Notes: generated by a model from the sequence alone, not told the origin. Shown: positions 52,460 through 61,956, counted from the first letter of the stretch. The stretch: 64,000 bases of DNA from Tamlana sp. 2_MG-2023 (GCF_030548465.1 NZ_JAUOSF010000003.1:124001-188000); one strand, 5' to 3'. Numbers and translations: made by a program.

Positions 52460-52648
52460 ATGTACAATTTAATTGGAGCTGGATTAATCGTAATCGGTGG
52501 AGGTTTAGGTCTTGGAAAAATTGGTGGTAGCGCTATGGAAGCTATTGCTCGTCAACCTGAAGCAGCTGGAAAAATCCAAACTGCGATGATTATCATCGGA
52601 GCTTTATTAGAAGGTTTAGCATTTGGTGCATTAATCTTAGGGAAATAA
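52460..52648 (+). CDS. atpE: F-type ATP synthase F0 subunit c
   Basis: A 62-aa two-helix hairpin protein that forms the rotating c-ring. The polar loop RQPE is at 31-34 and the proton-carrying Glu51 lies in GALLEGLAF. It is shorter than the E. coli subunit c of 79 aa, as usual in this phylum. The ion specificity is most likely H+, because the extra polar ligands of Na+-type rings are not obvious in helix 1. It is followed by a hairpin that may limit readthrough to atpF. Confidence 0.95.
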   Translation: MYNLIGAGLIVIGGGLGLGKIGGSAMEAIARQPEAAGKIQTAMIIIGALLEGLAFGALILGK

Positions 52649-52677
52649 TTCCGGTAAAGAAACAAAGTTAAAATAGT

Positions 52678-52702
52678 CTTCTGCAACGGTTGGTTGCAGA
52701 GG
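52678..52702 (+). terminator. Attenuator-like hairpin between atpE and atpF
   Basis: ctgcaac (52681-52687) pairs with gttgcag (52693-52699) around a five-base loop; two flanking pairs and a G-U extend it to about 10 bp. A five-T run follows at 52706-52710. It could reduce expression of downstream subunits relative to subunit c, which is needed in many copies, or protect the upstream mRNA end. Confidence 0.5.
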
Positions 52703-52756
52703 CTGTTTTTAAAATTAAACAAAAAAACAGAAGTAAAACTTTTTATATAGTTACAC

Positions 52757-53257
52757 ATGGATCAGTTGTTAAATGATTTTTCGCCAGGATTGTTTTTTAT
52801 GCAAGCCATTATTCTATTAGTCTTAATTGTACTAATGAGAAAATTTGCTTGGAAACCTATTTTAGAGTCTTTACAGACTAGAGAAGATGGTATTAAAGAC
52901 GCTTTAGATGCTGCACAAAATGCAAAATTAGAGTTGCAAAATCTTCAGGCGGATAACGAAAAGTTGTTACAAGAAGCAAGAATAGAACGTGAGACTTTGT
53001 TGAAAGACGCACGTGATATTAAAAGTAAAATGATTGAAGACGCTAAAGACGAAGCGCAAACTCAAGCTAATAAAATGATTGAGCAAGCACAAGTAGCTAT
53101 TGAAAGCGAAAAGAAATCTGCTATGGTTGAGCTTAAAAAGCAAGTAGCCGATTTATCTTTAGAAATCGCAGAAAAAGTAGTGCGTACTGAATTATCTAGC
53201 AAAGACAAGCAATTACAATTGGTTGAGTCAATGTTAGCTGAAAAATCATTAAACTAA
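52757..53257 (+). CDS. atpF: F-type ATP synthase F0 subunit b
   Basis: A 166-aa peripheral-stalk protein with one N-terminal helix (LFFMQAIILLVLIVLM region) and a long charged coiled-coil rich in Glu, Lys and Gln (about 40-150). FAWKPILESLQTREDGI marks the exit from the membrane. It dimerises and binds subunit delta. Seven bases separate it from atpH. Confidence 0.94.
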   Translation: MDQLLNDFSPGLFFMQAIILLVLIVLMRKFAWKPILESLQTREDGIKDALDAAQNAKLELQNLQADNEKLLQEARIERETLLKDARDIKSKMIEDAKDEAQTQANKMIEQAQVAIESEKKSAMVELKKQVADLSLEIAEKVVRTELSSKDKQLQLVESMLAEKSLN

Positions 53258-53264
53258 TATTATA

Positions 53265-53801
53265 ATGGCAGGAGCAAGAGCAGCAATACGTTATGCGAAA
53301 GCAGTATTAAATGTAGCATTAAATCAAAACGCAGCCGTGGTTGTGAATAATGATATGAAGCTAATTACTAATACGATTGCAGAAAGTAAAGACTTAGGCG
53401 AAATGCTTCAAAGTCCTGTAGTACCTTCTTCAGTAAAAAAATCTGTGCTATTAGAAGTATTTAGTAGTTCAAATGCTATTACTGTTAATTTAGTAGACTT
53501 ATTAATTCAAAATAATAGAATTAACATTTTTGGAAATGTAGCTTCTAAATTTATTGAGTTGTATGATGAGTCTCAAGGTATAAAACATGCAACCGTAACT
53601 ACGGCTATTCCACTAACAGCAGAATTAGAACAAAAAGTTTTAGCAAAAGCTGTAGAACTTTCTGGGCAGAATGTTGACCTTGAAAATATTATTGATGAAA
53701 GCATTATTGGTGGTTTCATTTTACGTGTAGGTGATTTGCAATACAACGCGAGTGTAGCACATCAGTTGAACAATTTAAAAAGAGAATTTACATTAAATTA
53801 A
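53265..53801 (+). CDS. atpH: F-type ATP synthase F1 subunit delta
   Basis: A 178-aa subunit joining the F1 head to the peripheral stalk. The N-terminal helical domain begins AGARAAIRYAKAVLNVA (2-18) and the C-terminal part contains the family's IDESIIGGFILRVGD. The sequence order, b-delta-alpha-gamma, is standard. It precedes atpA by 59 bases. Confidence 0.94.
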   Translation: MAGARAAIRYAKAVLNVALNQNAAVVVNNDMKLITNTIAESKDLGEMLQSPVVPSSVKKSVLLEVFSSSNAITVNLVDLLIQNNRINIFGNVASKFIELYDESQGIKHATVTTAIPLTAELEQKVLAKAVELSGQNVDLENIIDESIIGGFILRVGDLQYNASVAHQLNNLKREFTLN

Positions 53802-53860
53802 AAGTTTTTAGATAACGATGCGTTCAGCGTTGTATATCTAAAGTCTAATACTAAATAAAG

Positions 53861-55441
53861 ATGGCAGAAGTAAAACCAGCTGAAATATCAGCAATCTTAG
53901 AAAAACAACTTTCAGGTTTTGAGGCAGGCGCTTCATTAGATGAAGTAGGAACTGTATTAACTGTAGGTGATGGTATTGTACGTGCTTACGGATTATCTAA
54001 CGCACAGTATGGTGAGTTAGTAGAATTCGAAGGTGGGTTAGAAGGTATTGTACTTAACCTTGAAGAGGATAACGTTGGTATCGTACTATTAGGTGAATCA
54101 GTAGGTGTAAAAGAAGGTTCTACAGTAAAACGTACTAACCGTATTGCTTCTATTAATGTAGGTGAAGGTATTGTAGGTCGTGTTGTTGATACTTTAGGAA
54201 CGCCAATTGATGGTAAAGGTCCTATTACTGGTGAAACTTACGAAATGCCACTTGAGCGTAAAGCACCAGGGGTTATTTTCCGTGAGCCTGTAACCGAGCC
54301 ATTACAAACTGGTATTAAATCTATCGATGCGATGATTCCTGTAGGTCGTGGTCAACGTGAGTTGGTTATTGGTGACCGTCAAACTGGAAAAACAGCAGTT
54401 TGTATTGATACCATCTTAAATCAAAAAGAATTTTACGATGCAGGTGAACCTGTATATTGTATATATGTTGCCGTTGGTCAAAAAGCATCAACAGTAGCTT
54501 TAATTGCTAAAACATTAGAAGAAAAAGGCGCTTTAGCTTATACCACTATTGTTGCAGCAAACGCATCAGATCCTGCGCCAATGCAAGTATATGCTCCTTT
54601 TGCAGGTGCTGCCATTGGTGAGTATTTTAGAGATACTGGTCGTCCAGCTTTAATTGTATTTGATGATTTATCAAAACAAGCCGTTGCCTACCGTGAGGTA
54701 TCTTTATTATTACGTCGTCCACCAGGACGTGAGGCGTATCCAGGGGATGTTTTCTACTTACACTCACGATTATTAGAGCGTGCTGCAAAAGTGATTAACA
54801 ATGATGAAATCGCTAAAGACATGAACGATCTTCCAGATTCGTTAAAATCTATAGTAAAAGGTGGTGGTTCTTTAACGGCTTTACCAATTATTGAAACACA
54901 AGCAGGAGACGTTTCGGCATATATTCCAACAAACGTAATTTCGATTACCGATGGACAAATTTTCTTAGATGGAGATTTATTTAACTCTGGTGTTCGTCCA
55001 GCAATTAACGTAGGTATTTCAGTATCACGTGTTGGTGGTAACGCCCAGATTAAATCCATGAAAAAAGTATCTGGTACTTTAAAATTAGATCAAGCACAGT
55101 TCCGTGAGTTAGAAGCTTTCGCGAAGTTTGGTTCAGATTTAGATGCTGTTACTTTAAATGTAATCAACAAAGGTAAACGTAACGTTGAAATCTTAAAACA
55201 AGCACAAAACGATCCGTTTAGAGTGGAAGATCAAGTGGCCATTATCTATGCAGGATCTAAAAACTTATTAAGAGATGTGCCTGTTGAAAAGGTAAAGGAA
55301 TTCGAAAGAAACTACCTAGAGTTATTAGGGTCTAAACACAGTGATGTTTTAGCGACCTTAAAAGCAGGAAAATTAACTGATGAAGTTACAGATACATTAA
55401 CAGCTGTAGCAAAAGATTTATCAGCACAGTATAAAGGGTAG
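53861..55441 (+). CDS. atpA: F-type ATP synthase F1 subunit alpha
   Basis: The non-catalytic nucleotide-binding subunit, 526 aa. The Walker A motif GDRQTGKTA is at 171-179, the alpha-specific [11 protein letters not shown] at 161-171 and [16 protein letters not shown] carries Walker [15 protein letters not shown] is the ATP synthase alpha/beta signature. The gap to atpG (55442-55596) contains heptad repeats instead of coding sequence. Confidence 0.97.
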   Translation: MAEVKPAEISAILEKQLSGFEAGASLDEVGTVLTVGDGIVRAYGLSNAQYGELVEFEGGLEGIVLNLEEDNVGIVLLGESVGVKEGSTVKRTNRIASINVGEGIVGRVVDTLGTPIDGKGPITGETYEMPLERKAPGVIFREPVTEPLQTGIKSIDAMIPVGRGQRELVIGDRQTGKTAVCIDTILNQKEFYDAGEPVYCIYVAVGQKASTVALIAKTLEEKGALAYTTIVAANASDPAPMQVYAPFAGAAIGEYFRDTGRPALIVFDDLSKQAVAYREVSLLLRRPPGREAYPGDVFYLHSRLLERAAKVINNDEIAKDMNDLPDSLKSIVKGGGSLTALPIIETQAGDVSAYIPTNVISITDGQIFLDGDLFNSGVRPAINVGISVSRVGGNAQIKSMKKVSGTLKLDQAQFRELEAFAKFGSDLDAVTLNVINKGKRNVEILKQAQNDPFRVEDQVAIIYAGSKNLLRDVPVEKVKEFERNYLELLGSKHSDVLATLKAGKLTDEVTDTLTAVAKDLSAQYKG

Positions 55442-55444
55442 ATC

Positions 55445-55472
55445 AAAGTTAGAAGTTAAAAGTTAGAAGTTT
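55445..55472. repeat. Two tandem copies of a 14-base unit between atpA and atpG
   Basis: aaagttagaagtta (55445-55458) is followed at once by a second copy with one mismatch at the end (55459-55472). Each unit is itself two related heptads. Confidence 0.75.
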
Positions 55473-55565
55473 GAGCTTCCTATGTTTTAACTTACATGTG
55501 TACGATCATGAATCTTAAGTGTGAAGAGTTACTCTGATTTTTTGTAGTAATTATTAAAAAGGTAT

Positions 55566-55591
55566 AACTCAACACTCATAACTCATAACTT
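55566..55591. repeat. Second heptad array between atpA and atpG, opposite orientation
   Basis: Repeats of actcata (55574-55580, 55581-55587) with flanking related heptads. Read on the other strand they become agttatg units, similar in style to the purine-strand heptads at 55445-55472. Confidence 0.6.
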
Positions 55592-55596
55592 GTTTT

Positions 55597-56457
55597 ATGG
55601 CAAATTTAAAAGAAATACGTAACAGAATATCATCGGTATCTTCAACGATGCAGATTACCAGTGCCATGAAAATGGTATCTGCTGCGAAGTTAAAGAAAGC
55701 TCAAGATGCTATTACAGGCATGCGTCCGTATTCAGATAAGCTTACTGAACTTTTACAAGGTTTAAGTGCGACTTTAGAAGGCGCTTCTCAAAGTAAATAT
55801 TCTGAAGAACGTGAGTTAAAAAAAGTACTTATTGTTGCAATAACTTCTAATAGAGGTTTAGCAGGTGCTTTCAATGCAAATATTATTAAAGAAGTTAATA
55901 GACTAACTTCGCAAAAATACGCTAACCAAGAGGTGTCGTATTTAACTGTTGGTAAGAAGGCTTATGATGCTTTCAAAAAAACCGATAGAGTCATTGCAAA
56001 TGAAAGTGATCTTTACGACGATTTAACTTTTGATAACGTTGCTGTAATTGCAGAGTCTTTAATGGAGAAATTTATTGAAGGGGAGTTTGATAAAATTGAA
56101 ATTGTATATAACAAATTCAAAAATGCAGCCACTCAAATTGTAACTGCTGAACAATTTTTGCCTATTGTTCCTGTGGAAGTTGAAGAAGACAGTGATACTT
56201 TTTACATTTTTGAGCCATCTCAGCTTGAAATCATTGAGCAATTAATTCCTAAGTCTTTAAAAACACAATTATACGGTGGTATTAGGGATTCTTTTGCTAG
56301 TGAGCACGGTGCACGTATGACCGCTATGCATAAAGCAACCGATAATGCTACGGAATTAAGAGATCAACTTAAATTAACGTACAACAAAGCACGTCAAGCA
56401 GCTATTACTAATGAAATCTTAGAGATTGTTGGTGGTGCTGAAGCTTTAAATAATTAA
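55597..56457 (+). CDS. atpG: F-type ATP synthase F1 subunit gamma
   Basis: The central shaft subunit, 286 aa. It starts with the N-terminal helix NLKEIRNRISSVSSTMQITSAMKMV region and ends with the conserved SEHGARMTAMHKATDNA...NKARQAAITNEILEIVGGA. It is the last ATP synthase gene here; beta (atpD) and epsilon (atpC) do not follow, so they must be at another locus. A terminator follows directly. Confidence 0.96.
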   Translation: MANLKEIRNRISSVSSTMQITSAMKMVSAAKLKKAQDAITGMRPYSDKLTELLQGLSATLEGASQSKYSEERELKKVLIVAITSNRGLAGAFNANIIKEVNRLTSQKYANQEVSYLTVGKKAYDAFKKTDRVIANESDLYDDLTFDNVAVIAESLMEKFIEGEFDKIEIVYNKFKNAATQIVTAEQFLPIVPVEVEEDSDTFYIFEPSQLEIIEQLIPKSLKTQLYGGIRDSFASEHGARMTAMHKATDNATELRDQLKLTYNKARQAAITNEILEIVGGAEALNN

Positions 56458-56495
56458 GAAATTGTTACTGAAAGTGATTTCGTAACATAAGAATA

Positions 56496-56522
56496 AAAAG
56501 CCTCACGTTTAGTGGGGCTTTT
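56496..56522 (+). terminator. Intrinsic terminator after atpG
   Basis: An 11-bp stem (56496-56506 with 56512-56522, one G-U pair) closes a five-base loop and ends in four T. It closes the ATP synthase operon. Confidence 0.85.
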
Positions 56523-56611
56523 CTATTTTAATAGATAATATTCACAACAGAAACTATTCTTTGTTTTACGTTTTGTAAAAACGTATTTTTAACACAACTA
56601 ACAAGACTTTC

Positions 56612-58084
56612 TTGGGCACACTAAAAAATTTATTCAAACAGACATTTATTTACGGTTTAGCCACGGTTTTACCTCGAATGTTAAGCTTTCTATTAGTGCC
56701 TCTATACACTACGAAAGGGGTTCTTGGCTCAGTTGCAGAATATGGTGAAGTCTCAGTTATTTTCTCTTATTTCGTACTGTTTAATGTGATTTTAGCTTAC
56801 GGTATGGAAACCGCGTTCTTTAGGTTTTTTAATAAGGAAGAAAATAAAAATAAAGTCACAAGTACGGTGTCGATTTCACTTATTGTCAGTTCGTTCGGTT
56901 TTTTTCTTATCGCCTTCCTCTTTAAAGATTATATCGCAGAGCTCGTCGAGATTAAAGTGAAGTACATCAAATTTGTATTCTGGATTTTACTTTTGGATGC
57001 CTTGGTGATTATCCCATTCGCTTGGTTGCGTGCTAATGAACAACCCATGAAGTACGCCATGATTAAAATTTTTAATGTGGTCGTTAACATTGGCTTGAAT
57101 CTGTTTTTACTTTTAGCACTGAAAAATTTAGCGAGTACAGGGAATATCTTTGATACCATTTACGTGCCAAATTTCGGGGTGAGCTATATCTTAATTGCCA
57201 ATGTGATAGCCAGTGGAATCACCCTTTTATTGATGCTGCCCTTTTATACCAGGCTTAGCTATAAATTTGATGCTTCTTTGTGGAAAGTCATGATGAAATA
57301 TGCTTTTCCCGTGCTAGTTGCTGGGGTGGCCTTTTCAATTAATGAAACCTTCGATCGTATTTTATTAAACCATCTTTTACCGGCAGATGTTGCTAAAACT
57401 CAAATAGGGATGTATTCGGCCTGCTATAAAATAGCGCTGTTCATGACTTTGTTTGCAACCGCTTATAGGTTGGGCATCGAGCCTTTTTTCTTTAGTCATG
57501 CTAAAGCTAAAGACCCGCAGAAAAATTATGCACTCATTTTAGAGTTTTTCGTGGTTTGTGGCTCCATTATTCTACTAGGGGTAACAGTTTTTGTTGATAT
57601 CTTAAAAGTTATTATTGTTAGAGGAGAAGACTATTGGGAAGCCATGTGGATCGTGCCGTTTATTCTTATCGCTAATTTTTGTTTGGGTATTTATCACAAT
57701 CTATCGGTTTGGTATAAAATCACTGACCGTACTAAGTTTGGCGCCTATATTTCCATTTTTGGCGCCTTGATAACCCTAGGGTTAAACTTTTGGTTAATTC
57801 CTATTATAGGGTACAAAGGTTCGGCCATTGCTACTTTAGCCGCTTATGCTACGATGATGTGTTTGTCGTATTACTACGGAAGAAAATATTACCCCATTCC
57901 ATATAACTTAAAGAAAATAGGATTGTATATGGGATTATCCATAGGACTTTCATTACTGTCTTTCTATGAATTTAGAGGCAATTATGTTATTGGAGTTTCT
58001 ATGTTAATTGTATTTTTGGGTATTGTATATTACTCTGAACAAAATTTTATAAAGCAACTATTAACACGAAAGCATGCAAATTAA
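56612..58084 (+). CDS. MOP-superfamily polysaccharide flippase (second flippase)
   Basis: A 490-aa polytopic protein with about 14 helices and the N-terminus [20 protein letters not shown], typical of the flippases of Bacteroidota located near dut. No ATG precedes the first helix; the start is TTG 56612. It is outside the main glycan locus, so it probably serves a different lipid-linked saccharide. Its 3' end overlaps dut by 11 bases. Confidence 0.85.
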   Translation: MGTLKNLFKQTFIYGLATVLPRMLSFLLVPLYTTKGVLGSVAEYGEVSVIFSYFVLFNVILAYGMETAFFRFFNKEENKNKVTSTVSISLIVSSFGFFLIAFLFKDYIAELVEIKVKYIKFVFWILLLDALVIIPFAWLRANEQPMKYAMIKIFNVVVNIGLNLFLLLALKNLASTGNIFDTIYVPNFGVSYILIANVIASGITLLLMLPFYTRLSYKFDASLWKVMMKYAFPVLVAGVAFSINETFDRILLNHLLPADVAKTQIGMYSACYKIALFMTLFATAYRLGIEPFFFSHAKAKDPQKNYALILEFFVVCGSIILLGVTVFVDILKVIIVRGEDYWEAMWIVPFILIANFCLGIYHNLSVWYKITDRTKFGAYISIFGALITLGLNFWLIPIIGYKGSAIATLAAYATMMCLSYYYGRKYYPIPYNLKKIGLYMGLSIGLSLLSFYEFRGNYVIGVSMLIVFLGIVYYSEQNFIKQLLTRKHAN

Positions 58085-58508
58085 AATCATAAACAAATCT
58101 ACGCACGACTTACCAAACTACGAAACGTTGGCGTCGGCAGGGATGGATTTAAGAGCAAATTTATCAGAATCTAGAGTTTTAAAGCCTTTAGAAAGGACTG
58201 TGGTAGGTACAGGGTTATTTATCGAGTTACCAGTTGGTATTGAAGCACAAGTACGCCCTAGAAGTGGATTAGCGGCGAAAAAAGGAATTACCGTACTTAA
58301 TGCACCAGGAACCATTGATGCTGATTATAGAGGTGAAATTGGGGTGATTTTGGTAAACCTTTCTCATGAGAATTTTACCATTCAAAATGGAGAGCGCATA
58401 GCGCAAATAGTTATCGCTAAACACGAACGTGCCGAATGGCAACAAGTTGAAGAGCTTACCGAAACCGATAGAGGTGAAGGTGGTTTTGGGAGTACTGGGG
58501 TGAAGTAG
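58074..58508 (+). CDS. dut: dUTP diphosphatase
   Basis: Hydrolyses dUTP to dUMP and pyrophosphate, keeping uracil out of DNA. The 144-aa trimeric-type enzyme shows all five motifs: SAGMDLRA (21-28), [34 protein letters not shown] and GEGGFGSTG at the C-terminus. It is coupled to the upstream flippase gene by an 11-base overlap. Confidence 0.97.
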   Translation: MQIKIINKSTHDLPNYETLASAGMDLRANLSESRVLKPLERTVVGTGLFIELPVGIEAQVRPRSGLAAKKGITVLNAPGTIDADYRGEIGVILVNLSHENFTIQNGERIAQIVIAKHERAEWQQVEELTETDRGEGGFGSTGVK

Positions 58509-58617
58509 GCCCCCTAACCCCCAGAAGGGGGAATTCGCACGTTATGCATATAGTAAATGAAAAATTAATTTAATAATATAATAGTTTCTCCCCTTTGGGG
58601 GAGATTAAGAGGGGCTT
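58509..58617. repeat. Composite element with two nested hairpins in opposite orientation
   Basis: The left part has ccccc (58518-58522) paired with ggggg (58527-58531). The right part has tctcccc (58587-58593) paired with ggggaga (58598-58604). The outer sequences ccccctaa... and ...ttaagaggggc are roughly inverted copies of each other. The element fills almost the whole gap between dut and the nucleotidyltransferase gene. Similar C-run/G-run pairs are common in flavobacterial intergenic DNA, from memory. Confidence 0.6.
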
Positions 58618-59637
58618 ATGAAAATTATAGTACCAATGGCCGGACGAGGTTCACGTTTACGTCCGCACAGTTTAACCGTACCAAAACCATTAATTCCAGT
58701 GGCTGGACAACCTATTGTTCATCGCTTGGTAAAAGATATTGCTAAAGTTTTAAAACAACCAATTGATGAAATCGCTTTTGTTTTGGGTGATCCCGCTTGG
58801 TTTGGAGATGATGTGGTGTCTAGTTTAGAAGATTTAGCAAAAAATTTAGGAGCCAAAGCTTCTATTTACCGTCAGGATAAGCCTCTAGGAACGGGTCATG
58901 CCATTATGTGTGCCGAACCTTCTTTGTCTGGACCTGCTGTAATCGCTTACGCGGATACGTTGATACGTGCGCAATTTGATTTAGATCCTGAGGCCGATAG
59001 CGTAATTTGGACCAAACAAGTTGCGAATCCTGAAGCATATGGTGTAGTAAAATTAAATGCCAACGAAGAAATTGTAGAACTTGTTGAAAAGCCAGAAACT
59101 TTTGTGAGTGATCAAGCGGTAATTGGTATTTATTACTTTAAAGATGTTGCCGTTTTAAAAGGAAAATTACAAGAAATACTGGATGAAAACGTTATGAACG
59201 GTGGCGAATACCAAATTAATGATGGTATTAAACGCATGATGGCAGAAGGTAAAGTTTTTAAAACAGGCACTGTTGACGAGTGGATGGACTGTGGAAACAA
59301 AACCATTACCATTGAAACTAACGAACGTATGTTAGGCTTTTTAAAGGCTGATGGTGATGAACAATTAATAGCCGATTCTGCGACATTAGAAAACGCGAAC
59401 ATTATTGAACCTTGTTTTATTGGTGAAAATGTGGTGATTAAAAATGCTACAGTAGGCCCTTTTGTTTCTATTGGAAATGATAGTCTTATTGAAAATTCAA
59501 CGATTAAAAATAGTTTAATTCAAACGCATACCACAATCAAAAACGCCAATTTAGAGCAGGCTATGATTGGAAATCATGTGAAGTATAACGGTGAATTTAC
59601 AAGCATTAGTATTGGGGATTATTCGGTATTAGAATAA
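58618..59637 (+). CDS. Sugar-phosphate nucleotidyltransferase with C-terminal beta-helix
   Basis: A 339-aa enzyme with the nucleotidyltransferase signature MAGRGSRLRPHSLTVPKPL (7-25), DEWMDCGNKTITIETN at the substrate side, and a C-terminal left-handed beta-helix (about 250-335: VSIGNDSLIENSTIKNS). It forms an NDP-sugar from a sugar-1-phosphate; glucose-1-phosphate and TTP or UTP is the usual guess, but the exact sugar and nucleotide cannot be read. No acetyltransferase catalytic site is obvious. It probably heads the group TPR-DUF4292-EnvC. Confidence 0.84.
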   Translation: MKIIVPMAGRGSRLRPHSLTVPKPLIPVAGQPIVHRLVKDIAKVLKQPIDEIAFVLGDPAWFGDDVVSSLEDLAKNLGAKASIYRQDKPLGTGHAIMCAEPSLSGPAVIAYADTLIRAQFDLDPEADSVIWTKQVANPEAYGVVKLNANEEIVELVEKPETFVSDQAVIGIYYFKDVAVLKGKLQEILDENVMNGGEYQINDGIKRMMAEGKVFKTGTVDEWMDCGNKTITIETNERMLGFLKADGDEQLIADSATLENANIIEPCFIGENVVIKNATVGPFVSIGNDSLIENSTIKNSLIQTHTTIKNANLEQAMIGNHVKYNGEFTSISIGDYSVLE

Positions 59638-59657
59638 ATTCCCGCGAAGGCGGGAAT
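59638..59657. repeat. GC-rich hairpin after the nucleotidyltransferase gene
   Basis: attcccgc (59638-59645) and gcgggaat (59650-59657) form a perfect 8-bp stem with a four-base loop. The stem begins right after the stop codon. No T-run follows, so it may be a mobile palindrome or an mRNA-end protector rather than a factor-independent terminator. Confidence 0.6.
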
Positions 59658-59660
59658 CTC

Positions 59661-59825
59661 ATGAATGTTAGTTGTACTCATGCAAGAAGTAATATTCATG
59701 AATTACACGAAACGGCTGCGTTAGGGATTGCAGCGGCATCCTTTTTGCCATTAGAAGCAAAAAGATACAGCGAAAAGCCCGACCCTTGTGGTAACGCCCA
59801 TATAATAACCGAAGTGTTACATTAA
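59661..59825 (+). other. Structured intergenic element with a coincident 54-codon reading frame
   Basis: The DNA 59700-59815 includes a ctttttgc/gcaaaaag hairpin (59741-59748 with 59757-59764) flanked by ggattgcagcggcatc on the left and gatacagcgaaaagcccg on the right. I recall nearly identical arrangements in non-coding DNA of other Flavobacteriaceae. An ATG at 59661 gives an open 54-residue frame (segment GIAAASFLPLEAKRYSEK in the middle) ending two bases before the next gene. It has no recognisable domain. I list it as a repeat-like or RNA element rather than a gene. Confidence 0.5.
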
Positions 59826-59827
59826 AA

Positions 59828-61189
59828 ATGAAACAAAAAATCTACATACTTTTTTTATTTCTCGGGATCGTTTTTTCTCCGATGCTAAGTTATGCGCAAG
59901 TAGATTTTAATAAAAAGCCTGACGATGATTTAGGAAATCATGAAGATGAATTTCAAGAACTATTTTACGAAGCTTTAAAGCAGAAGGGCATCGAGAATTA
60001 CGATCGTGCTGCCGAGGCTTTTGAAAAATGTATCAAAATTGATAAATCGGTTCCAGTGCTTTATTTTGAACTGGGTAAATGCTATAACCACCTTAAAAAT
60101 TTTGGCGCCGCCGAAGATGCTTTAAAAAAAGCGGTAGATAAAGATCCAGATAACGAGTGGTTTTTGGATGAGTTATATGGTTACTACGCCGCACATAACG
60201 AACATGATAAAGCCATAAAAATGGTGAAGCAATTGGTTAAATATCATCCCGATTACAAGGAAGATTTAGCTGGTTTGTATGCGCGAACCGAAGAATACGA
60301 TGATGCTTTGGAGATTTTAGATGAATTAGATGCTGAATTTGGCACAACGATGAGTCGTGATATCATGCGTAATAAAATTTATGAAGCCACAGGGCGTAAA
60401 AAAGATCAGATTGAAAATTTAGAATCTCGTGTTGAAAATAACCCTGAAAAGGAATCCAATTATTTGGCTTTAATTTTCCACTACAGCGAAAACAACGAAA
60501 AGGATAAGGCTTTTGAGACTGCTAAGGAATTGCTTAAAATTAATCCGAATTCGCAGTTGGTACATTTGGCTTTGTACAAATTTTATTTAGATGATAATGA
60601 AACGGCTAAGGCAGTTGAATCTATGAAAATAGTGGTTAAAAGCAATGAAATAAAACCTGATGCTAAAATGAAAGTGCTTACAGATTTCATGGCCTTTGTG
60701 AAAGAGCACCCTGAATATGAAGCCGATTTAATAGAAGCCACAGCTTTGGTTAGTGATTCTAACAACAGTAAAACCGTTATGGAATTGGGGCAGTATTATT
60801 TGGCTAAAGGTGACAAGGAGGAAGCATTAACACACTTTGAAACGGCATTACGATTGGAGCCTAATAATTTCAATATGCTTCGAAACGTGATGTTGTTATA
60901 TATCGATTTAGGGAAATATGATTTAGCCCAAGTGAAAAGTGCTGAGTCCTTAGAGAAATATCCGTCGCAACCTCTGTTTTATTTGGTAAACGGGGTGTCA
61001 TTAAATGAATTAAAAAGGCCGAAAGAAGCTTTAGAATCTTTAGAGATGGGCTTAGATTTTATCATAGAAGATTCTAAAATGGAAGCCGATTTTTATGTGC
61101 AAATGAGTAAAGCATACACCTTGCTAAACAATACCGCTAAAGCGAAAACGTTTAGTGATAAAGCGAAACAAATACAATCCTCAAATTAA
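59828..61189 (+). CDS. Secreted tetratricopeptide-repeat protein
   Basis: A 453-aa protein with a signal peptide (about 1-24, cleavage after SYA) and TPR units over most of the mature part, for example FYEALKQKGIENYDRAAEAF, VLYFELGKCYNHLKNFGAAE and KGDKEEALTHFETALRLEPN. TPR proteins are scaffolds, so a role in outer-membrane or glycan assembly is possible. It overlaps the DUF4292 gene by one base (TAATG). Confidence 0.85.
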   Translation: MKQKIYILFLFLGIVFSPMLSYAQVDFNKKPDDDLGNHEDEFQELFYEALKQKGIENYDRAAEAFEKCIKIDKSVPVLYFELGKCYNHLKNFGAAEDALKKAVDKDPDNEWFLDELYGYYAAHNEHDKAIKMVKQLVKYHPDYKEDLAGLYARTEEYDDALEILDELDAEFGTTMSRDIMRNKIYEATGRKKDQIENLESRVENNPEKESNYLALIFHYSENNEKDKAFETAKELLKINPNSQLVHLALYKFYLDDNETAKAVESMKIVVKSNEIKPDAKMKVLTDFMAFVKEHPEYEADLIEATALVSDSNNSKTVMELGQYYLAKGDKEEALTHFETALRLEPNNFNMLRNVMLLYIDLGKYDLAQVKSAESLEKYPSQPLFYLVNGVSLNELKRPKEALESLEMGLDFIIEDSKMEADFYVQMSKAYTLLNNTAKAKTFSDKAKQIQSSN

Positions 61190-61956
61190 TGCGTAAACAC
61201 TTATATTTTAGCTTAAGTTTAGTCTTTTTATTTCTGTTTAATTGTAAATCGGCGAAAAAAATTGTTCCAGGCGAGGCGAATTACAAATTATCTACAAAGC
61301 AATTAATTAAGGCGAATAAGGAACAAGCAGCAGATTTTAAAACCCTACAATCTAAACTTAAAATTACCTTTACCCAAGATGGAAAATCGCAAACCTACTC
61401 GGTAAGTTTAAGAGCAAAAAAGGATGAAGCGATATGGATTAACGCGCCATTTTCGGTAGTTAGAGCTATGGTGACACCCGAAAAAGTGGGTTTTTATAAT
61501 AAGTTAGACAACACTTATTTTGATGGTGATTATGAATATTTAAGTGAATTATTGGGTACTGAACTTGATTTTCAGAAAGTTCAAAACATACTATTTGGAG
61601 AGACTGTTTTCAGTTTGAATACTAGTGAATATGCTTCTTCAGTTGCTGATGGTTCTTATGTGGTAAACCCAAAACAGCAACGTGCCTTATTTGAGATTTT
61701 CTTTTTGTTAAGTCCTAAAAACTTCAAGGTAACTTCTCAGCAAATTTCACAACCTTCAGAATTTAGGCATTTACAAGTTGATTATGAATCGTATCAATTG
61801 GTTGAAAAGCAAAGATTGCCAGAGCGTATTAAGGTGATGGCAGTTGAAGCTAATGAGGAAACGATTATTGGTTTAGAATTTAGGAACATCACTTTAAATG
61901 AAGATTTTAGGTTTCCGTTTAAAATTCCTTCTGGATTTAAAAAAATAAAACTGTAA
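61189..61956 (+). CDS. DUF4292 lipoprotein
   Basis: A 255-aa lipoprotein with the lipobox LFNC (Cys19) and a beta-rich domain of the DUF4292 family, for example FKTLQSKLKITFT and DEAIWINAPFSVVRAMVTP. The pattern is reminiscent of LolA/LolB-type folds, which carry lipoproteins or lipids, but this is a structural guess. It lies between the TPR gene (one-base overlap) and the EnvC-like gene (no gap), so the three are probably one transcript. Confidence 0.8.
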   Translation: MRKHLYFSLSLVFLFLFNCKSAKKIVPGEANYKLSTKQLIKANKEQAADFKTLQSKLKITFTQDGKSQTYSVSLRAKKDEAIWINAPFSVVRAMVTPEKVGFYNKLDNTYFDGDYEYLSELLGTELDFQKVQNILFGETVFSLNTSEYASSVADGSYVVNPKQQRALFEIFFLLSPKNFKVTSQQISQPSEFRHLQVDYESYQLVEKQRLPERIKVMAVEANEETIIGLEFRNITLNEDFRFPFKIPSGFKKIKL

